Below, piece after piece: positions 8,122 to 17,048 of a DNA stretch of 64,000 nt (position 1 is the first letter of the stretch; the number at the start of each line of letters is the position of its first letter). This DNA comes from Rathayibacter rathayi (lineage in GTDB: Bacteria; Actinomycetota; Actinomycetes; Actinomycetales; Microbacteriaceae), in contig NZ_CP028129.1 in assembly GCF_004011095.1 (NCBI RefSeq), positions 2,790,001 through 2,854,000 of the forward strand. Direction: 5' to 3'. The translations under genes and the position numbers were made by a program. The notes beneath the pieces are model-generated. The model was given only the letters and a program-made list of their open reading frames with translations. It was not told the origin of the DNA and ran no database searches.

Positions 8122-9881
8122 GACCCACGACAGGCCTCACCTTTGGGGGACGCTACGAATTGCAGTCCCGGATCGCCATCGGCGGCATGGGAGAGGTGTG
8201 GCAGGCGACCGATCTGGTCATCGGCCGCACCATCGCGATCAAGATCCTGAAGGACGAGTACCTCGGCGACCCCGGCTTCCTCGAGCGCTTCCGCGCCGAG
8301 GCCCGCCACGCGGCGCTGGTCAACCACGAGGGAATCGCCAACGTGTACGACTACGGCGAGGAGGACGGCTCGGCCTACCTGGTCATGGAACTCGTCCCCG
8401 GCGAGGCGCTCTCGACCGTCCTCGAGCGCGAGCGCGTGCTCTCGACCGACAAGGTCCTCGACATCGTCGCGCAGACCGCGCTCGCCCTGCACGCCGCCCA
8501 CGCCGCGGGTCTCGTGCACCGCGACGTGAAGCCGGGCAATCTGCTCATCACTCCGGACGGCCGCGTCAAGATCACCGACTTCGGTATCGCCCGGATCGCT
8601 GACCAGGTCCCGCTGACGGCGACCGGCCAGGTCATGGGCACGGTCCAGTACCTGTCCCCGGAGCAGGCGAGCGGCCAGCCCGCCTCTCCCGCGACCGACA
8701 TCTACTCACTGGGCATCGTGGCGTACGAGTGCCTGGCCGGGCGCCGGCCCTTCACCGGCGAGTCGCAGGTCGCGATCGCTATGGCGCAGATCAACGACAC
8801 TCCGCCCGAGCTGCCGGTCACGGTCGCCGAGCCGGTGCGAAACCTCGTCTACTCCTGCATCGCCAAGAAGCCCGCCGACCGCCCGGCCACCGCCGCCCAC
8901 CTCGCGCGGGCGGCTCAGGCGCTGCGCTCCGGCGACGTGCGCGGAGCGGCCCTCGCCGTCCCCGCGGTCCTCAGCGATCTCCCGGCCACGCAGGCCACCA
9001 CGGTCCTCCCCTCGAATCAGGGGGCGACGCAGGCGACCACGGTCCTGCCCTCTGGTGTCGCGGCAGCCGCCGCACCCTTCCTCCCGGTGGAGGAGCCCGC
9101 GGTTCCGGCCGAGGAACCCCGCAAGCGCAGCCCCTGGACCTGGCCGCTGGTCGCGCTCATCGTGATCCTCGCCGTCGTCATCGCCGGCACGATCTTCGCG
9201 CTGACCACCGGCGGCGGCGCCTCTGGATCGAAGCCGAGCCCGTCGGCTTCGGTCAGCACGGCCCCGTCCCCGACACCGTCGGCGACCCCGACGCCCTCGA
9301 CGACCCCGACGTCCACCACGGTCGTCATCGACAAGAACGACTACATCGGGCGACCGTTCGACGAGGTCGAGACCGCACTCGACGCGCTGGGCATGGGTGT
9401 GCGGCGCGCCGACGGGCCGAGCGCCCCCACCGCCGATCAGGTCGGACTCGTCGAGGACGTGAACCCCACCGCGAACGTGGTCAGGGGCACGACCATCGAG
9501 GTCTCCGTCTACACCGAGGTTGCGAAGCCGAACGCTCCGACCGCCGTGCCCACGCTCACCCCGGCCGCATCGAGCGTGCAGGCCGGAGCCACGTTCACCG
9601 TCAGCTGGAGCAACTACAACCAGTGCCCGAGCGGCACCACCGTGACGAAGTACACGGCGACCGCCTCGGGCCAGGGTGCCAGCGTGGTCAGCACCGAGGG
9701 GACGACAGCGAAGATTCAGGCCGGACCCTCCGCCGGAACGATCGCCGTCACCTATACGGTCACCTGCGGAGGATCGGAGTCGCTCGCGTCACCCACCCTC
9801 TCCGTCACCGTCGACCAGCCCGCGCCCACCGACACCCCGACACCGGCCGCGACGACGAGCACACCGTCACCAACGAGGTAG
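8118..9881 (+). CDS. pknA: PknA-type membrane serine/threonine kinase with one PASTA-like domain
   Basis: This 587-residue protein has a kinase domain at about residues 10-270: glycine loop IAIGGMGEVW, lysine in TIAIKIL, catalytic HRDVKPGNLL, DFGIAR and GTVQYLSPEQ. A proline/threonine-rich juxtamembrane part and a membrane helix (about 340-365, PLVALIVILAVVIAGTIFAL) follow. Outside are a Ser/Thr/Pro linker, one PASTA-like repeat (about 405-470), a beta-rich Ig-like segment with two cysteines, and a Thr/Pro tail. Mycobacterial PknA lacks extracellular PASTA repeats, so this architecture is fuller. It should phosphorylate division and wall proteins. Confidence 0.93.
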   Translation: MRPTTGLTFGGRYELQSRIAIGGMGEVWQATDLVIGRTIAIKILKDEYLGDPGFLERFRAEARHAALVNHEGIANVYDYGEEDGSAYLVMELVPGEALSTVLERERVLSTDKVLDIVAQTALALHAAHAAGLVHRDVKPGNLLITPDGRVKITDFGIARIADQVPLTATGQVMGTVQYLSPEQASGQPASPATDIYSLGIVAYECLAGRRPFTGESQVAIAMAQINDTPPELPVTVAEPVRNLVYSCIAKKPADRPATAAHLARAAQALRSGDVRGAALAVPAVLSDLPATQATTVLPSNQGATQATTVLPSGVAAAAAPFLPVEEPAVPAEEPRKRSPWTWPLVALIVILAVVIAGTIFALTTGGGASGSKPSPSASVSTAPSPTPSATPTPSTTPTSTTVVIDKNDYIGRPFDEVETALDALGMGVRRADGPSAPTADQVGLVEDVNPTANVVRGTTIEVSVYTEVAKPNAPTAVPTLTPAASSVQAGATFTVSWSNYNQCPSGTTVTKYTATASGQGASVVSTEGTTAKIQAGPSAGTIAVTYTVTCGGSESLASPTLSVTVDQPAPTDTPTPAATTSTPSPTR

Positions 9882-9978
9882 CAGAGGGCGCCCGCCCGGA
9901 ACACCAGGAGCCCATAGGTACACTTGGCGTGGCTCCTCGGGGCCGCACCACACGGAAGTACAGGGCGGGAGCGTGCGC

Positions 9979-11685
9979 GTGACGGATGAGGGACGCCTGA
10001 TCGCGGGACGGTACCAGGTCGGGCCCCGTCTCGGCCGCGGCGGGATGTCCGAGGTGTATCTCGGCACGGACACCCGGCTCGGGCGCACCGTCGCCATTAA
10101 AGAGCTGAAGCTCTCCCTCTCCTCCGACTCCGCCTTCCGCCTGCGGTTCCGTCAGGAGGCACAGTCCGCGTCGCGCATGTCGCACCCCACGATCGTCCGC
10201 GTCTTCGATGCCGGCGAAGAGGTCACCGTCGACGTCACCGGCAGCGAGTCGCGTCGGCCCTTCATTGTCATGGAGCACATCGAGGGTCGCCTGCTCAAGG
10301 ATCTCATCGCCGAGGGCCCCCTCGACGTCGATGAGGCCGTCCGCATCGCGGAGGGCATTCTCACCGCCCTCGAGTACTCGCACCGCGCAGGTGTCGTGCA
10401 CCGCGACATCAAGCCGGGCAACATCATGCTGACCCCGTCGGGCCAGGTGAAAGTGATGGACTTCGGCATCGCTCGTGCCGTCTCCGACTCCGCGGCGACC
10501 GTCGCGCAGACCACGGCCATCCTCGGCACCGCCGCCTACTTCTCCCCCGAGCAGGCGAAAGGCGAGCAGGTCGACGCCCGCAGCGACCTCTACTCCGCCG
10601 GCATCGTGCTCTTCGAGCTGCTCACCGGACGCGCGCCCTTTCGGGGCGACACGCCCGTGGCGGTCGCCTACCAGCACGTCAGCGAGACGCCGCCGGCGCC
10701 GAGTTCGATTAATCCCGCCGTCACGCCGTCCCTCGATGCTGTCGTCGCCCGTGCCCTGTCGAAGGACCGCTACCAGCGGTTCCAGGGGGCGGCCGAGTTC
10801 CGCGACGACCTGCGCGACGCCGCGGCCGGCCGCCTGCCCGAGCACCGCCCGATCGACGAACTCACCACCTCACTCTTCGGGACCCGCAGCCAGGGCGGAG
10901 TGAACGACTCCGAGTTCGCCCTGCGCCAGCTCGCCGAGGACAACTCGATCGTCCGCACGCAGCGCCGTCCCCCGGTGCTGTGGATCTGGTCCTCCATCGT
11001 CGTCCTCGCCGTGATCGTCGCCGCGCTGGTGATCTGGGTGCTGACCCTTCAGCCCGCGTCGACGCTGCCCTCGCAGTCGCGTGAGGTGCCGAGCCTCAGC
11101 CACACCACCTACGACAGCGCTCAATCGACACTGACGGAGCTGGACCTCGTGCCGAGTCAGGTCGCCGAATACAGCTCCACCGTCCCGGAGGGCGAGGTCA
11201 TTCGTACGGATCCGGGCTCAGGCACGATCGTCGCGCCCGAGACGGTCATCCGCATCGTCGTCTCGCAGGGCCCTCAGCCTGTCGCCGTACCCGACACCGT
11301 CGGTCAGCCGCTCACCGAGGCGATCAACGCGCTGAGCGCCGTCGGCTTCGTCGAGGGATCCCAGACTCGCCAGAACTCGCCGACCATCGCGAGCGACATC
11401 GTCCTCTCGGCCTCTCCCGGAGCCGGCCAGCAAGTCGTGCCAGGCACGGCGATCGACCTCACCGTCTCCACCGGGCAGGTCACTCTGCCCGACCTCGTCG
11501 GGAAGAAGTTGAGCGAGGCCCTCGCGACCCTCGCCTCCGATCAGCTGCAATTAATTGGCATCGAAATCCCTGATGAGACCTGCTCGGGGGCCGGCCGCGC
11601 GAACCCGCCGGTGACCACACAGTCGCTGGTCCCGGGAGATGTCCCGCAGGGATCGACCGTCCGGCTCGGCTACTGCGCGGGCTGA
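9979..11685 (+). CDS. pknB: PknB: membrane serine/threonine kinase with PASTA repeats
   Basis: This protein of about 568 residues has an N-terminal kinase domain (GRGGMSEVYLG, VAIKEL, HRDIKPGNIM, DFGIAR, GTAAYFSPEQ), a membrane helix at about 335-360 (WIWSSIVVLAVIVAALVIWV) and three extracellular PASTA repeats ending in GYCAG. PASTA domains of PknB homologues bind muropeptides or lipid II, linking wall status to phosphorylation. Two in-frame GTG codons exist at 9973 and 9979. The second is preferred because GGGAG lies 7 bp upstream of it. It is the last gene of the operon, 97 bp after pknA. Confidence 0.94.
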   Translation: MTDEGRLIAGRYQVGPRLGRGGMSEVYLGTDTRLGRTVAIKELKLSLSSDSAFRLRFRQEAQSASRMSHPTIVRVFDAGEEVTVDVTGSESRRPFIVMEHIEGRLLKDLIAEGPLDVDEAVRIAEGILTALEYSHRAGVVHRDIKPGNIMLTPSGQVKVMDFGIARAVSDSAATVAQTTAILGTAAYFSPEQAKGEQVDARSDLYSAGIVLFELLTGRAPFRGDTPVAVAYQHVSETPPAPSSINPAVTPSLDAVVARALSKDRYQRFQGAAEFRDDLRDAAAGRLPEHRPIDELTTSLFGTRSQGGVNDSEFALRQLAEDNSIVRTQRRPPVLWIWSSIVVLAVIVAALVIWVLTLQPASTLPSQSREVPSLSHTTYDSAQSTLTELDLVPSQVAEYSSTVPEGEVIRTDPGSGTIVAPETVIRIVVSQGPQPVAVPDTVGQPLTEAINALSAVGFVEGSQTRQNSPTIASDIVLSASPGAGQQVVPGTAIDLTVSTGQVTLPDLVGKKLSEALATLASDQLQLIGIEIPDETCSGAGRANPPVTTQSLVPGDVPQGSTVRLGYCAG

Positions 11686-11709
11686 GCGCCGCGCGGTGTC
11701 GGACCGCCG

Positions 11710-12699
11710 CTACGCCCGGCGAGCGTCGACGAGCGGAGGCTGAAGTCGCACCACCGTGCCGGACGCCGACTCGTCCACGGATCGGCTGATCCGGCCGCGG
11801 ATGTCGCTCGGGGTCAGCCCCTCACGGCGCTTGAGCGCTCGGCGCAGATGGTCAGCCGAGGAGAAACCGGAGGCCGCAGCGATCACCTCAAGTGGTACTT
11901 CGCGCGGACGGCGGCGCAGCAGCTCGACCGCGCTGGCGACCCTCGAGCGCTCGATCTCACTCGCGACCGTCGTGCCCGCGTCCTCAAAGAGCCGCTGGAG
12001 GGAGCGAGTCGACACGTTGACCGCATCGGCCACCGCTTCGGGAGTGCAGCGCGGGGTTCGGTGCGTACGATCAATGACCGTGCGCGCACGGCCGAGGGTC
12101 GCCGCGCGCACACTCGTGGTGCCGGGCTGTGCGCTGGCCGCCGCCAGGAACGCGCTCGTGAGGAGCTGCATCACGACGTGCGCGAATCCGGCGACCTCGC
12201 TCTCGCCGGGCAGACCCGTCCCCGACTCCGCCGCGAGAGCGAAAGCGGTCGTGAAGGCATAGGCAGCGCGAGTGGACCGGGCGTCCGGGTCGAGCGTGTA
12301 GACAGAGGCCGAGGTGTCGAAACCGTACCGACGCATCTCATCGGCCCGGAGGGAGAGCTGGAGCAGCGTGGCCGGGGTGGTCGACTCGGTTGTAAACGTC
12401 GTCGTCCCCTGCTGGTACGAGATCGAGCCCGGGCGCAGCAGCACGGTGCGGTCCGGCGTGACCACCCGGACGAAGCCGTCGATCAGAAAGGTGAAGGTGA
12501 GGAAGGAAGTGTCGTCGGTCGACCAGGTTCCGCGGAGGACGCGGAGGGGCGAGACCGTCATCAGCACGACGCTCAGATCATCGGTGCCGAAGCCCGAGCC
12601 AGTGATGCTCGGAACGGTTCCCGGCTTCACGACAATCCGTGGGCCAAGATTTTCGAGTTCACGAATTCCGGAGAATTCCCAAGAAATCGACGTAACCAT
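11710..12699 (-). CDS. AraC-family transcriptional regulator
   Basis: This 329-residue protein has an N-terminal cupin-like sensor region and a C-terminal double helix-turn-helix (about residues 210-310): VADAVNVSTRSLQRLFEDAG and VIAAASGFSSADHLRRALKRREGLTPSDIR. It resembles the AraC-binding-like regulators common in Actinobacteria. It converges with pknB and has no obvious target gene beside it, so ligand and regulon are unknown. It is not part of the syntenic core and may be a later acquisition. Confidence 0.9.
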   Translation of the reverse strand: MVTSISWEFSGIRELENLGPRIVVKPGTVPSITGSGFGTDDLSVVLMTVSPLRVLRGTWSTDDTSFLTFTFLIDGFVRVVTPDRTVLLRPGSISYQQGTTTFTTESTTPATLLQLSLRADEMRRYGFDTSASVYTLDPDARSTRAAYAFTTAFALAAESGTGLPGESEVAGFAHVVMQLLTSAFLAAASAQPGTTSVRAATLGRARTVIDRTHRTPRCTPEAVADAVNVSTRSLQRLFEDAGTTVASEIERSRVASAVELLRRRPREVPLEVIAAASGFSSADHLRRALKRREGLTPSDIRGRISRSVDESASGTVVRLQPPLVDARRA

Positions 12700-12974
12700 G
12701 TGACCCCCGGACTTGTCTTCTGTGGCACCGACCCCCTGCCGGCCCCCTTTGATTATGCAGGGAAAGGGACTGCAGCCTCCGCCGCGGTCCCGTCAAATCA
12801 CGCCACCTAATCGGGGGGGGACGTGCAAGGGGGTGGACAAGAGTGCGCCCGGGGCTTTCGCTCCGGCCGCTGGCTCGCCCTGCAATCCAGCCATCCGCCG
12901 GTCGCTGACATGGAGAGGAGGGGTTCAAAATCGGTGCCGTTCGAGGGATACAAACCGCACGCATCGCCCGCCGA
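12700..12974. other. Intergenic region upstream of the AraC regulator
   Basis: This 275-bp stretch separates the AraC regulator start from the amidotransferase stop. I see a run of G (GGGGGGG near 12815) but no convincing gene, tRNA or terminator hairpin. It probably holds the regulator promoter. Confidence 0.5.
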
Positions 12975-13589
12975 TCAGAAGCGGCCGACCGCTACCACTT
13001 CTCGCAACCAGTTCTGCATCAGACGACGCCCGCCCTCGGTGAGCACCGACTCCGGGTGGAACTGCACCCCGACCAGCGGGGCCGACCGGTGCCGAATCGC
13101 CATCACCACTCCCTCCGCCGTTGTCGCCGTCACCCGCAGCTGCCTGGGCAAGGTCCCGCGATCGACCGCGAGCGAGTGGTACCGCATCGCCGCGAATCCG
13201 GACGGCAAGCCGTCGAAGAGCGGGTCACCGTCGTGCAGGACCTCCGAGGTCCGCCCGTGCAGCAGCTCCGGCGCCGCCACCACCCGCGCGCCCACAGCAT
13301 ACGCGAGCACCTGGTGGCCCAGACACACCCCGAGCAGTGGCCGCGACGACTCGACACAGCGATGCACGAGCACCGCCGAAGCGGGCGCGTCTTCCGGCCG
13401 GCCGGGGCCTGGCGAGACCAGCACGCCGTCCCCGTCCTCCGCTCGAGCGAGCAGCGCGTCTACTCCCAGCTCGTCACCCTCGACCACGTCGACCTCCGCC
13501 CCGAACTCGCGAAGGTAGGCGACCAGCGTGAAGACGAAGCTGTCGTGGTGGTCGACGACCAGAATCCGCGGTGTCGCACCGACGCTCAC
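12975..13589 (-). CDS. TrpG/PabA-type glutamine amidotransferase
   Basis: This 204-residue class I glutamine amidotransferase begins ILVVDHHDSFVFTLVAYL. It has the oxyanion motif SPGPGRPEDA, the nucleophile motif GVCLGHQ and the HPES His-Glu pair (VGVQFHPESVLTEGG). It supplies ammonia to anthranilate or aminodeoxychorismate synthase. Which one cannot be told, because no TrpE/PabB partner is nearby. The GTG at 13589 overlaps the stop of the upstream small membrane gene (GTGA), indicating translational coupling. The same gene sits beside crgA in other Actinobacteria. Confidence 0.92.
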   Translation of the reverse strand: MSVGATPRILVVDHHDSFVFTLVAYLREFGAEVDVVEGDELGVDALLARAEDGDGVLVSPGPGRPEDAPASAVLVHRCVESSRPLLGVCLGHQVLAYAVGARVVAAPELLHGRTSEVLHDGDPLFDGLPSGFAAMRYHSLAVDRGTLPRQLRVTATTAEGVVMAIRHRSAPLVGVQFHPESVLTEGGRRLMQNWLREVVAVGRF

Positions 13590-13744
13590 GATCCAACGGT
13601 CACGTTCCGGTCGAGCACCAGCGACTGCATCCACGGGAACACCCATTCGTCAAGCGCGACCAGCACGGCCGCGAGGAGGACGAGAACGGTCAGGAGCCGG
13701 ACCCACCAGGGCCCGGGCAGGAGGCGCCACAGCGCTGCGTACAC
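13586..13744 (-). CDS. Small single-pass membrane protein
   Basis: A 52-residue reading frame starts at GTG 13744, with AGGAGG positioned about 8 bp upstream inside the end of the sortase gene. It contains one hydrophobic helix (VRLLTVLVLLAAVLVALDEW) and ends VLDRNVTVGS. It begins 2 bp after the sortase stop, and its stop overlaps the amidotransferase start, so it is a real part of the operon. The function is unknown. Short proteins in this position accompany class E sortase genes in related genomes, by recollection. Confidence 0.7.
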   Translation of the reverse strand: MYAALWRLLPGPWWVRLLTVLVLLAAVLVALDEWVFPWMQSLVLDRNVTVGS

Positions 13745-13746
13745 GA

Positions 13747-14526
13747 TCAACCCTCCTGCGCCAGCGAGGCGGCGATCTCGGCGGGAGCCCCGGCGGAGCG
13801 CGGCTGGAACGAATCGAAGACGCCGTAGGCGATGATCCGCTCGGCCGTCGAATAGAGGGGATTGCAGCTCGTCAAGGTGATCAAGCGGTCGGTCGCGGCC
13901 GCGCCGGGCGTCCACGGGACCGGGTCGATCACCTGTACGTCCGAGGGCTGCACGTATTCGAGGTTGCGGAAGCGGTAGGTGTACCAGCCGTCCGCCGTCT
14001 CGATGTAGATCGGATCGCCGAGCTGGAGTTCGTCGATGAGGTGCATCCCGCCGCCGTAGGCACTGCGGTGGGCGGCCAGGGCGAAGTTGCCGGCCTGGCC
14101 GGGCATCTGCGTCCCGGGGTAATGGCCGATGCTGCCCTCATCGAGCACGTTCTCGGCGTCGACGCCCTCAGCGATCGTGCGCACCCAGCCCTCGCCGTAA
14201 CGCGGGATGTAGAGGTTGCCGAAGGAACTGTCGAGAGCGGCGGCCGTCGCGACGACCGGCTCCGTGGGGGCGGCCTCGGTCGCCTGCGGCGCAGGAGCGG
14301 AGTCGCCCCAGCTTTGCCGGAGCTCCGCCGCCTGAGTCGTCTGCTGACCGGCGATTACCGCGTCGTTCCACCAGAGCTGCCAGGCGAGGAAGAGCAGCAC
14401 CAGGACGCCGGCGGTCATCAGCAGCTCGCCGACGACTCCGAAGAACGAGAGGCGTCGGACCGGGCGGGCCCTCCGTCGCTTTCCTCGCGGCCGCAGAGCC
14501 GCCCCGTCGAGGTTCTGGGCGGTCAT
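13747..14526 (-). CDS. Class E sortase
   Basis: This 259-residue protein has a basic N-terminus, one membrane helix (about residues 30-52, VVGELLMTAGVLVLLFLAW), an Ala/Pro linker and a sortase fold. The catalytic residues are visible: His in LAAHRSAY, Cys in TLTSCNP and Arg in ERIIAYG. The TLTSC form and the neighbourhood beside crgA fit class E. It should act outside the membrane, attaching sorting-signal (LAxTG-like) proteins to the wall. No substrate gene with a sorting signal was noticed in this window. Confidence 0.92.
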   Translation of the reverse strand: MTAQNLDGAALRPRGKRRRARPVRRLSFFGVVGELLMTAGVLVLLFLAWQLWWNDAVIAGQQTTQAAELRQSWGDSAPAPQATEAAPTEPVVATAAALDSSFGNLYIPRYGEGWVRTIAEGVDAENVLDEGSIGHYPGTQMPGQAGNFALAAHRSAYGGGMHLIDELQLGDPIYIETADGWYTYRFRNLEYVQPSDVQVIDPVPWTPGAAATDRLITLTSCNPLYSTAERIIAYGVFDSFQPRSAGAPAEIAASLAQEG

Positions 14527-14710
14527 GCGATGAGTCTAGGCGCGAGGCGCGGCGGCCAGCGGCGCTCCCTCGCCAGCTGGGGAGAACATCCCCCATCGCC
14601 CCCCTGAGGAGGAACGCCCACGCCTCGAAGTACGCGGCCGACCAGTCCGCGAGGCGGTACAGCGCCACGACGCTCCCGGCCGAGAGCCTCCGCCCGGTAC
14701 AGTGGTCGGC

Positions 14711-14953
14711 ATGGCACGAGCGACGAAGAGCCCGAAGCCCGAGCACGACGAGGCCCGGAGCGGCGAGAACGCACCGAATCCGGTCTGGTTCAAGCCAGTG
14801 ATGTTCGGCTTCATGCTGCTCGGACTTGCCTGGATCATCGTCTTCTACGTAAGCCAGGGCACGCTGCCGGTTCCCGATCTCGGCAACCTCAACATCTTGA
14901 TCGGCTTCGGAATCGCGTTCATCGGCTTCCTGATGACCACGCGCTGGCGCTGA
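14711..14953 (+). CDS. crgA: CrgA cell division protein
   Basis: This 80-residue protein has a hydrophilic N-terminus and two membrane helices (PVMFGFMLLGLAWIIVFYV and LIGFGIAFIGFLMTTRW). NPVWFKPVMFGFMLLGLAWIIVFY and the C-terminal TTRWR are the CrgA hallmarks. CrgA is a small divisome protein that interacts with FtsZ-associated and septal wall factors in Actinobacteria. The ATG at 14711 is preferred over an upstream in-frame GTG. It is divergent from the sortase gene, and a HemK-like gene follows after 13 bp. Confidence 0.94.
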   Translation: MARATKSPKPEHDEARSGENAPNPVWFKPVMFGFMLLGLAWIIVFYVSQGTLPVPDLGNLNILIGFGIAFIGFLMTTRWR

Positions 14954-14966
14954 GCCTTCCCGAGTC

Positions 14967-15773
14967 ATGAACGACGCCCCGTCCCATCCGGCGACGGGGC
15001 GTTCGTCGTCCGTGGAGCGGCTGCGCACCGCCGGCTGCGTCTTCGCCGAAGAGGAGGCGGACCTGCTCGAGGACGTCGCCGACTCCCCTGCCGCCCTCGA
15101 ACTGCTGCTGCGCCGCCGCGAGACGGGTGAGCCCCTCGAGCAGATCCTCGGCTGGGTCGCCTTCCGCGGTCTGCGCATCCCCGCCGCACCCGGCGTCTTC
15201 GTGCCCCGGGTGCGGACCGAGTGGCTGGTCGACTGCGCCCTCGAGCTCCTGAAGGCCGACGCCGTCGTCCTCGACCTCTGCTGCGGCTCCGGCGCCCTCG
15301 CCCGCTCGATCGCCGAGGAGCGCCCCGACGTGCGCCTTCTCGCCGCGGACCTCTCTCCCACCGCGGTCGGGTGCGCTCGCCGCACACTGGCGGGGCGGGC
15401 TGCCGTCTTCGAGGGTGATCTCTTCGACGCCCTCCCCTCACGGGAGCGAGGACGGATCGACGTGGTGATCGTGAACGCCCCTTATGTCCCCACCGCCTCC
15501 ATCGCCCTGATGCCGCCCGAAGCCCGCGTGCACGAGCCGCGACTCACCCTCGACGGCGGGCCGGACGGGCTCGCCCTGCACCGGCGCATCGCCCAGGAGG
15601 CGGAGGCGTGGCTGGCGCCCCAGGGCGTCGTCGTGATCGAAGTGGGAGCAGACCAGGCCACCGCGAGCGCGTCCGCGTTCCGAGCGGGGGGCTTCGCCAC
15701 CTCCGTGCGCCGCGATGACGAACGGGACGCGACAGCGCTCATCGCCGTCCAGCGTCGAACTACACCGCTGTAA
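14967..15773 (+). CDS. HemK/PrmC-like SAM-dependent methyltransferase
   Basis: This 268-residue protein has an N-terminal helical region, SAM motif I (VLDLCCGSGALA), acidic motif AADLSPTA and a catalytic-loop equivalent, VNAPYVP. Family members that methylate release-factor glutamine carry NPPY at this position, so the substituted NAPY suggests a different or uncertain substrate. It is a HemK-family paralogue rather than necessarily the true PrmC. It follows crgA closely. The start is taken at ATG 14967. Confidence 0.8.
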   Translation: MNDAPSHPATGRSSSVERLRTAGCVFAEEEADLLEDVADSPAALELLLRRRETGEPLEQILGWVAFRGLRIPAAPGVFVPRVRTEWLVDCALELLKADAVVLDLCCGSGALARSIAEERPDVRLLAADLSPTAVGCARRTLAGRAAVFEGDLFDALPSRERGRIDVVIVNAPYVPTASIALMPPEARVHEPRLTLDGGPDGLALHRRIAQEAEAWLAPQGVVVIEVGADQATASASAFRAGGFATSVRRDDERDATALIAVQRRTTPL

Positions 15774-16096
15774 CTATCCCCAGCTGTGGAATCTCCTGTG
15801 GAGAACGGCGCACCCCACTGCCGACGGGCTCTGGCGATCAACGGAAGGGAGGAATCCGCACCAGTCCTGCGGTGATCGAGCGCATCTCTGTTCCCGTCAC
15901 GTCCTCCCGGGGAGGACGTTCGAGGCGTTGTCCCCAGTGTTAACAACTCTGTGGATAACGTCCTCCCCAGTTGTTGAGAGGCGCCGGGGACAGAACGGAG
16001 AAGAACAGTGGAGAGAAGCACTCAGCGCACAACGAGACAGCGGGCCCGAAAGTGCCGAAAGTACCTCCGAGCCCGCCACCACGGGTTACGACCGAC
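15774..16096. other. Intergenic region with a DnaA-box-like site and an inverted repeat
   Basis: This 323-bp gap lies between two convergent genes. It contains TGTGGATAA (15950-15958, a perfect DnaA-box sequence), further TGTGGA motifs at about 15785-15800, and a palindrome ACGTCCTCCC/GGGAGGACGT at 15899-15919. A third copy of ACGTCCTCCCC occurs at about 15958. The palindrome may serve as a bidirectional terminator. I see no gene. Confidence 0.6.
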
Positions 16097-16975
16097 TCAG
16101 CCGAGGACGTACGCCCCTGCGGTGATCGCGACGAGTCCGACCCCGATCAGCCCGACGAGCATGTTCTGCGTGCGCCGTTGAGTGCGCTGCCGCGTGCGCG
16201 TGAACACGAGCCCGATCAGGGCACCCGCGACCAGCCCGCCGACGTGTGCCTGCCAGGCCACATTCATTCCCGGCAGGAAGCCGATGACGAGATTCAGTCC
16301 GACCAGGACCAGCAGCTGCTGGGCTTGACCGCCCAGATGCCGCAGGATCACCAGGTACGCGCCCATCAGCCCGAAGATCGCGCCAGATGCACCGATTACA
16401 GGAGTCAACGGGTCTGCGAGCAGGAGCACACCGACCGAGCCGGCGAATCCGCTCAGGAGGAAGAGGGCGAGGTAGCGCCCACGGCCCAGCATTCGCTCGA
16501 GCACCAGGCCGAAGACCCACAGCGTGTACATGTTCAGCACCAGGTGGAACGGGATGACGAAGAAGAGCGACGTGCTGTGTAGGAATACCGAGGTGAGCAT
16601 CCGCCACGGCTCGAAGCCGGCCCCGAAACCGGGCAGCGTGTAGGCGGGCGCATAGAGCATCGCGTTGACCGCGGGTCCGCCGACATACGGGAGGATCTCG
16701 ACGATCCACAGCACGACGCAGAGCGCGATGATCGCGTAGGTCACCGTCGGCTGGTCGGCCCGGGTCATCGCCCGCACTCGCGAGACGAGCGGACCACGGG
16801 TGCGCGGGGCGGTGGCGCGCTGCTGCGCCATGTCGTCCGGGCAGATCACGCCGACGGGAGCGGGAGTCTGGCATTCACCGCAGATCGTGCGTCCGCAGCG
16901 CTGGCAGCGCACGAAGCTCTGCCGATCGGGGTGGCGATAGCAGGAGTAGGTGCTACTCGGCGGTACCTGGGTCAC
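16097..16975 (-). CDS. Rhomboid-family intramembrane serine protease with N-terminal zinc-finger-like motif
   Basis: This 292-residue protein starts with a cysteine-rich segment (YRHPDRQSFVRCQRCGRTICGEC) resembling a B-box or zinc ribbon. Six or seven membrane helices follow. Rhomboid signatures are present: the early helix with VFLHSTSLFFVIPFHLVLNMYTLW, the catalytic Ser in GASGAIFGLMG and the His in WQAHVGGLVAGALIG. It should cleave membrane proteins within the bilayer. It lies downstream of ppiA on the same strand, a pairing seen in many Actinobacteria. Substrates are unknown. Confidence 0.9.
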   Translation of the reverse strand: MTQVPPSSTYSCYRHPDRQSFVRCQRCGRTICGECQTPAPVGVICPDDMAQQRATAPRTRGPLVSRVRAMTRADQPTVTYAIIALCVVLWIVEILPYVGGPAVNAMLYAPAYTLPGFGAGFEPWRMLTSVFLHSTSLFFVIPFHLVLNMYTLWVFGLVLERMLGRGRYLALFLLSGFAGSVGVLLLADPLTPVIGASGAIFGLMGAYLVILRHLGGQAQQLLVLVGLNLVIGFLPGMNVAWQAHVGGLVAGALIGLVFTRTRQRTQRRTQNMLVGLIGVGLVAITAGAYVLG

Positions 16976-16997
16976 GGACGTGCCTCCGGGGAGAAAA

Positions 16998-17025
16998 AGG
17001 GCCGGGCCCTCACGGACCCGGCCCT
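16998..17025 (-). terminator. Terminator downstream of ppiA
   Basis: A 9-bp stem (AGGGCCGGG / CCCGGCCCT) on the minus strand is followed directly by TTTTTCTC. This is a classic intrinsic terminator 23 bp after the cyclophilin stop. Confidence 0.85.
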
Positions 17026-17048
17026 CGAACGAATGTGGGACGAGGCGA

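Noticed and set aside
12659..12964. Minus-strand 101-codon frame upstream of the AraC regulator
   Set aside because: It runs into the regulator start in another frame, is Pro/Arg-rich and shows no conserved pattern.
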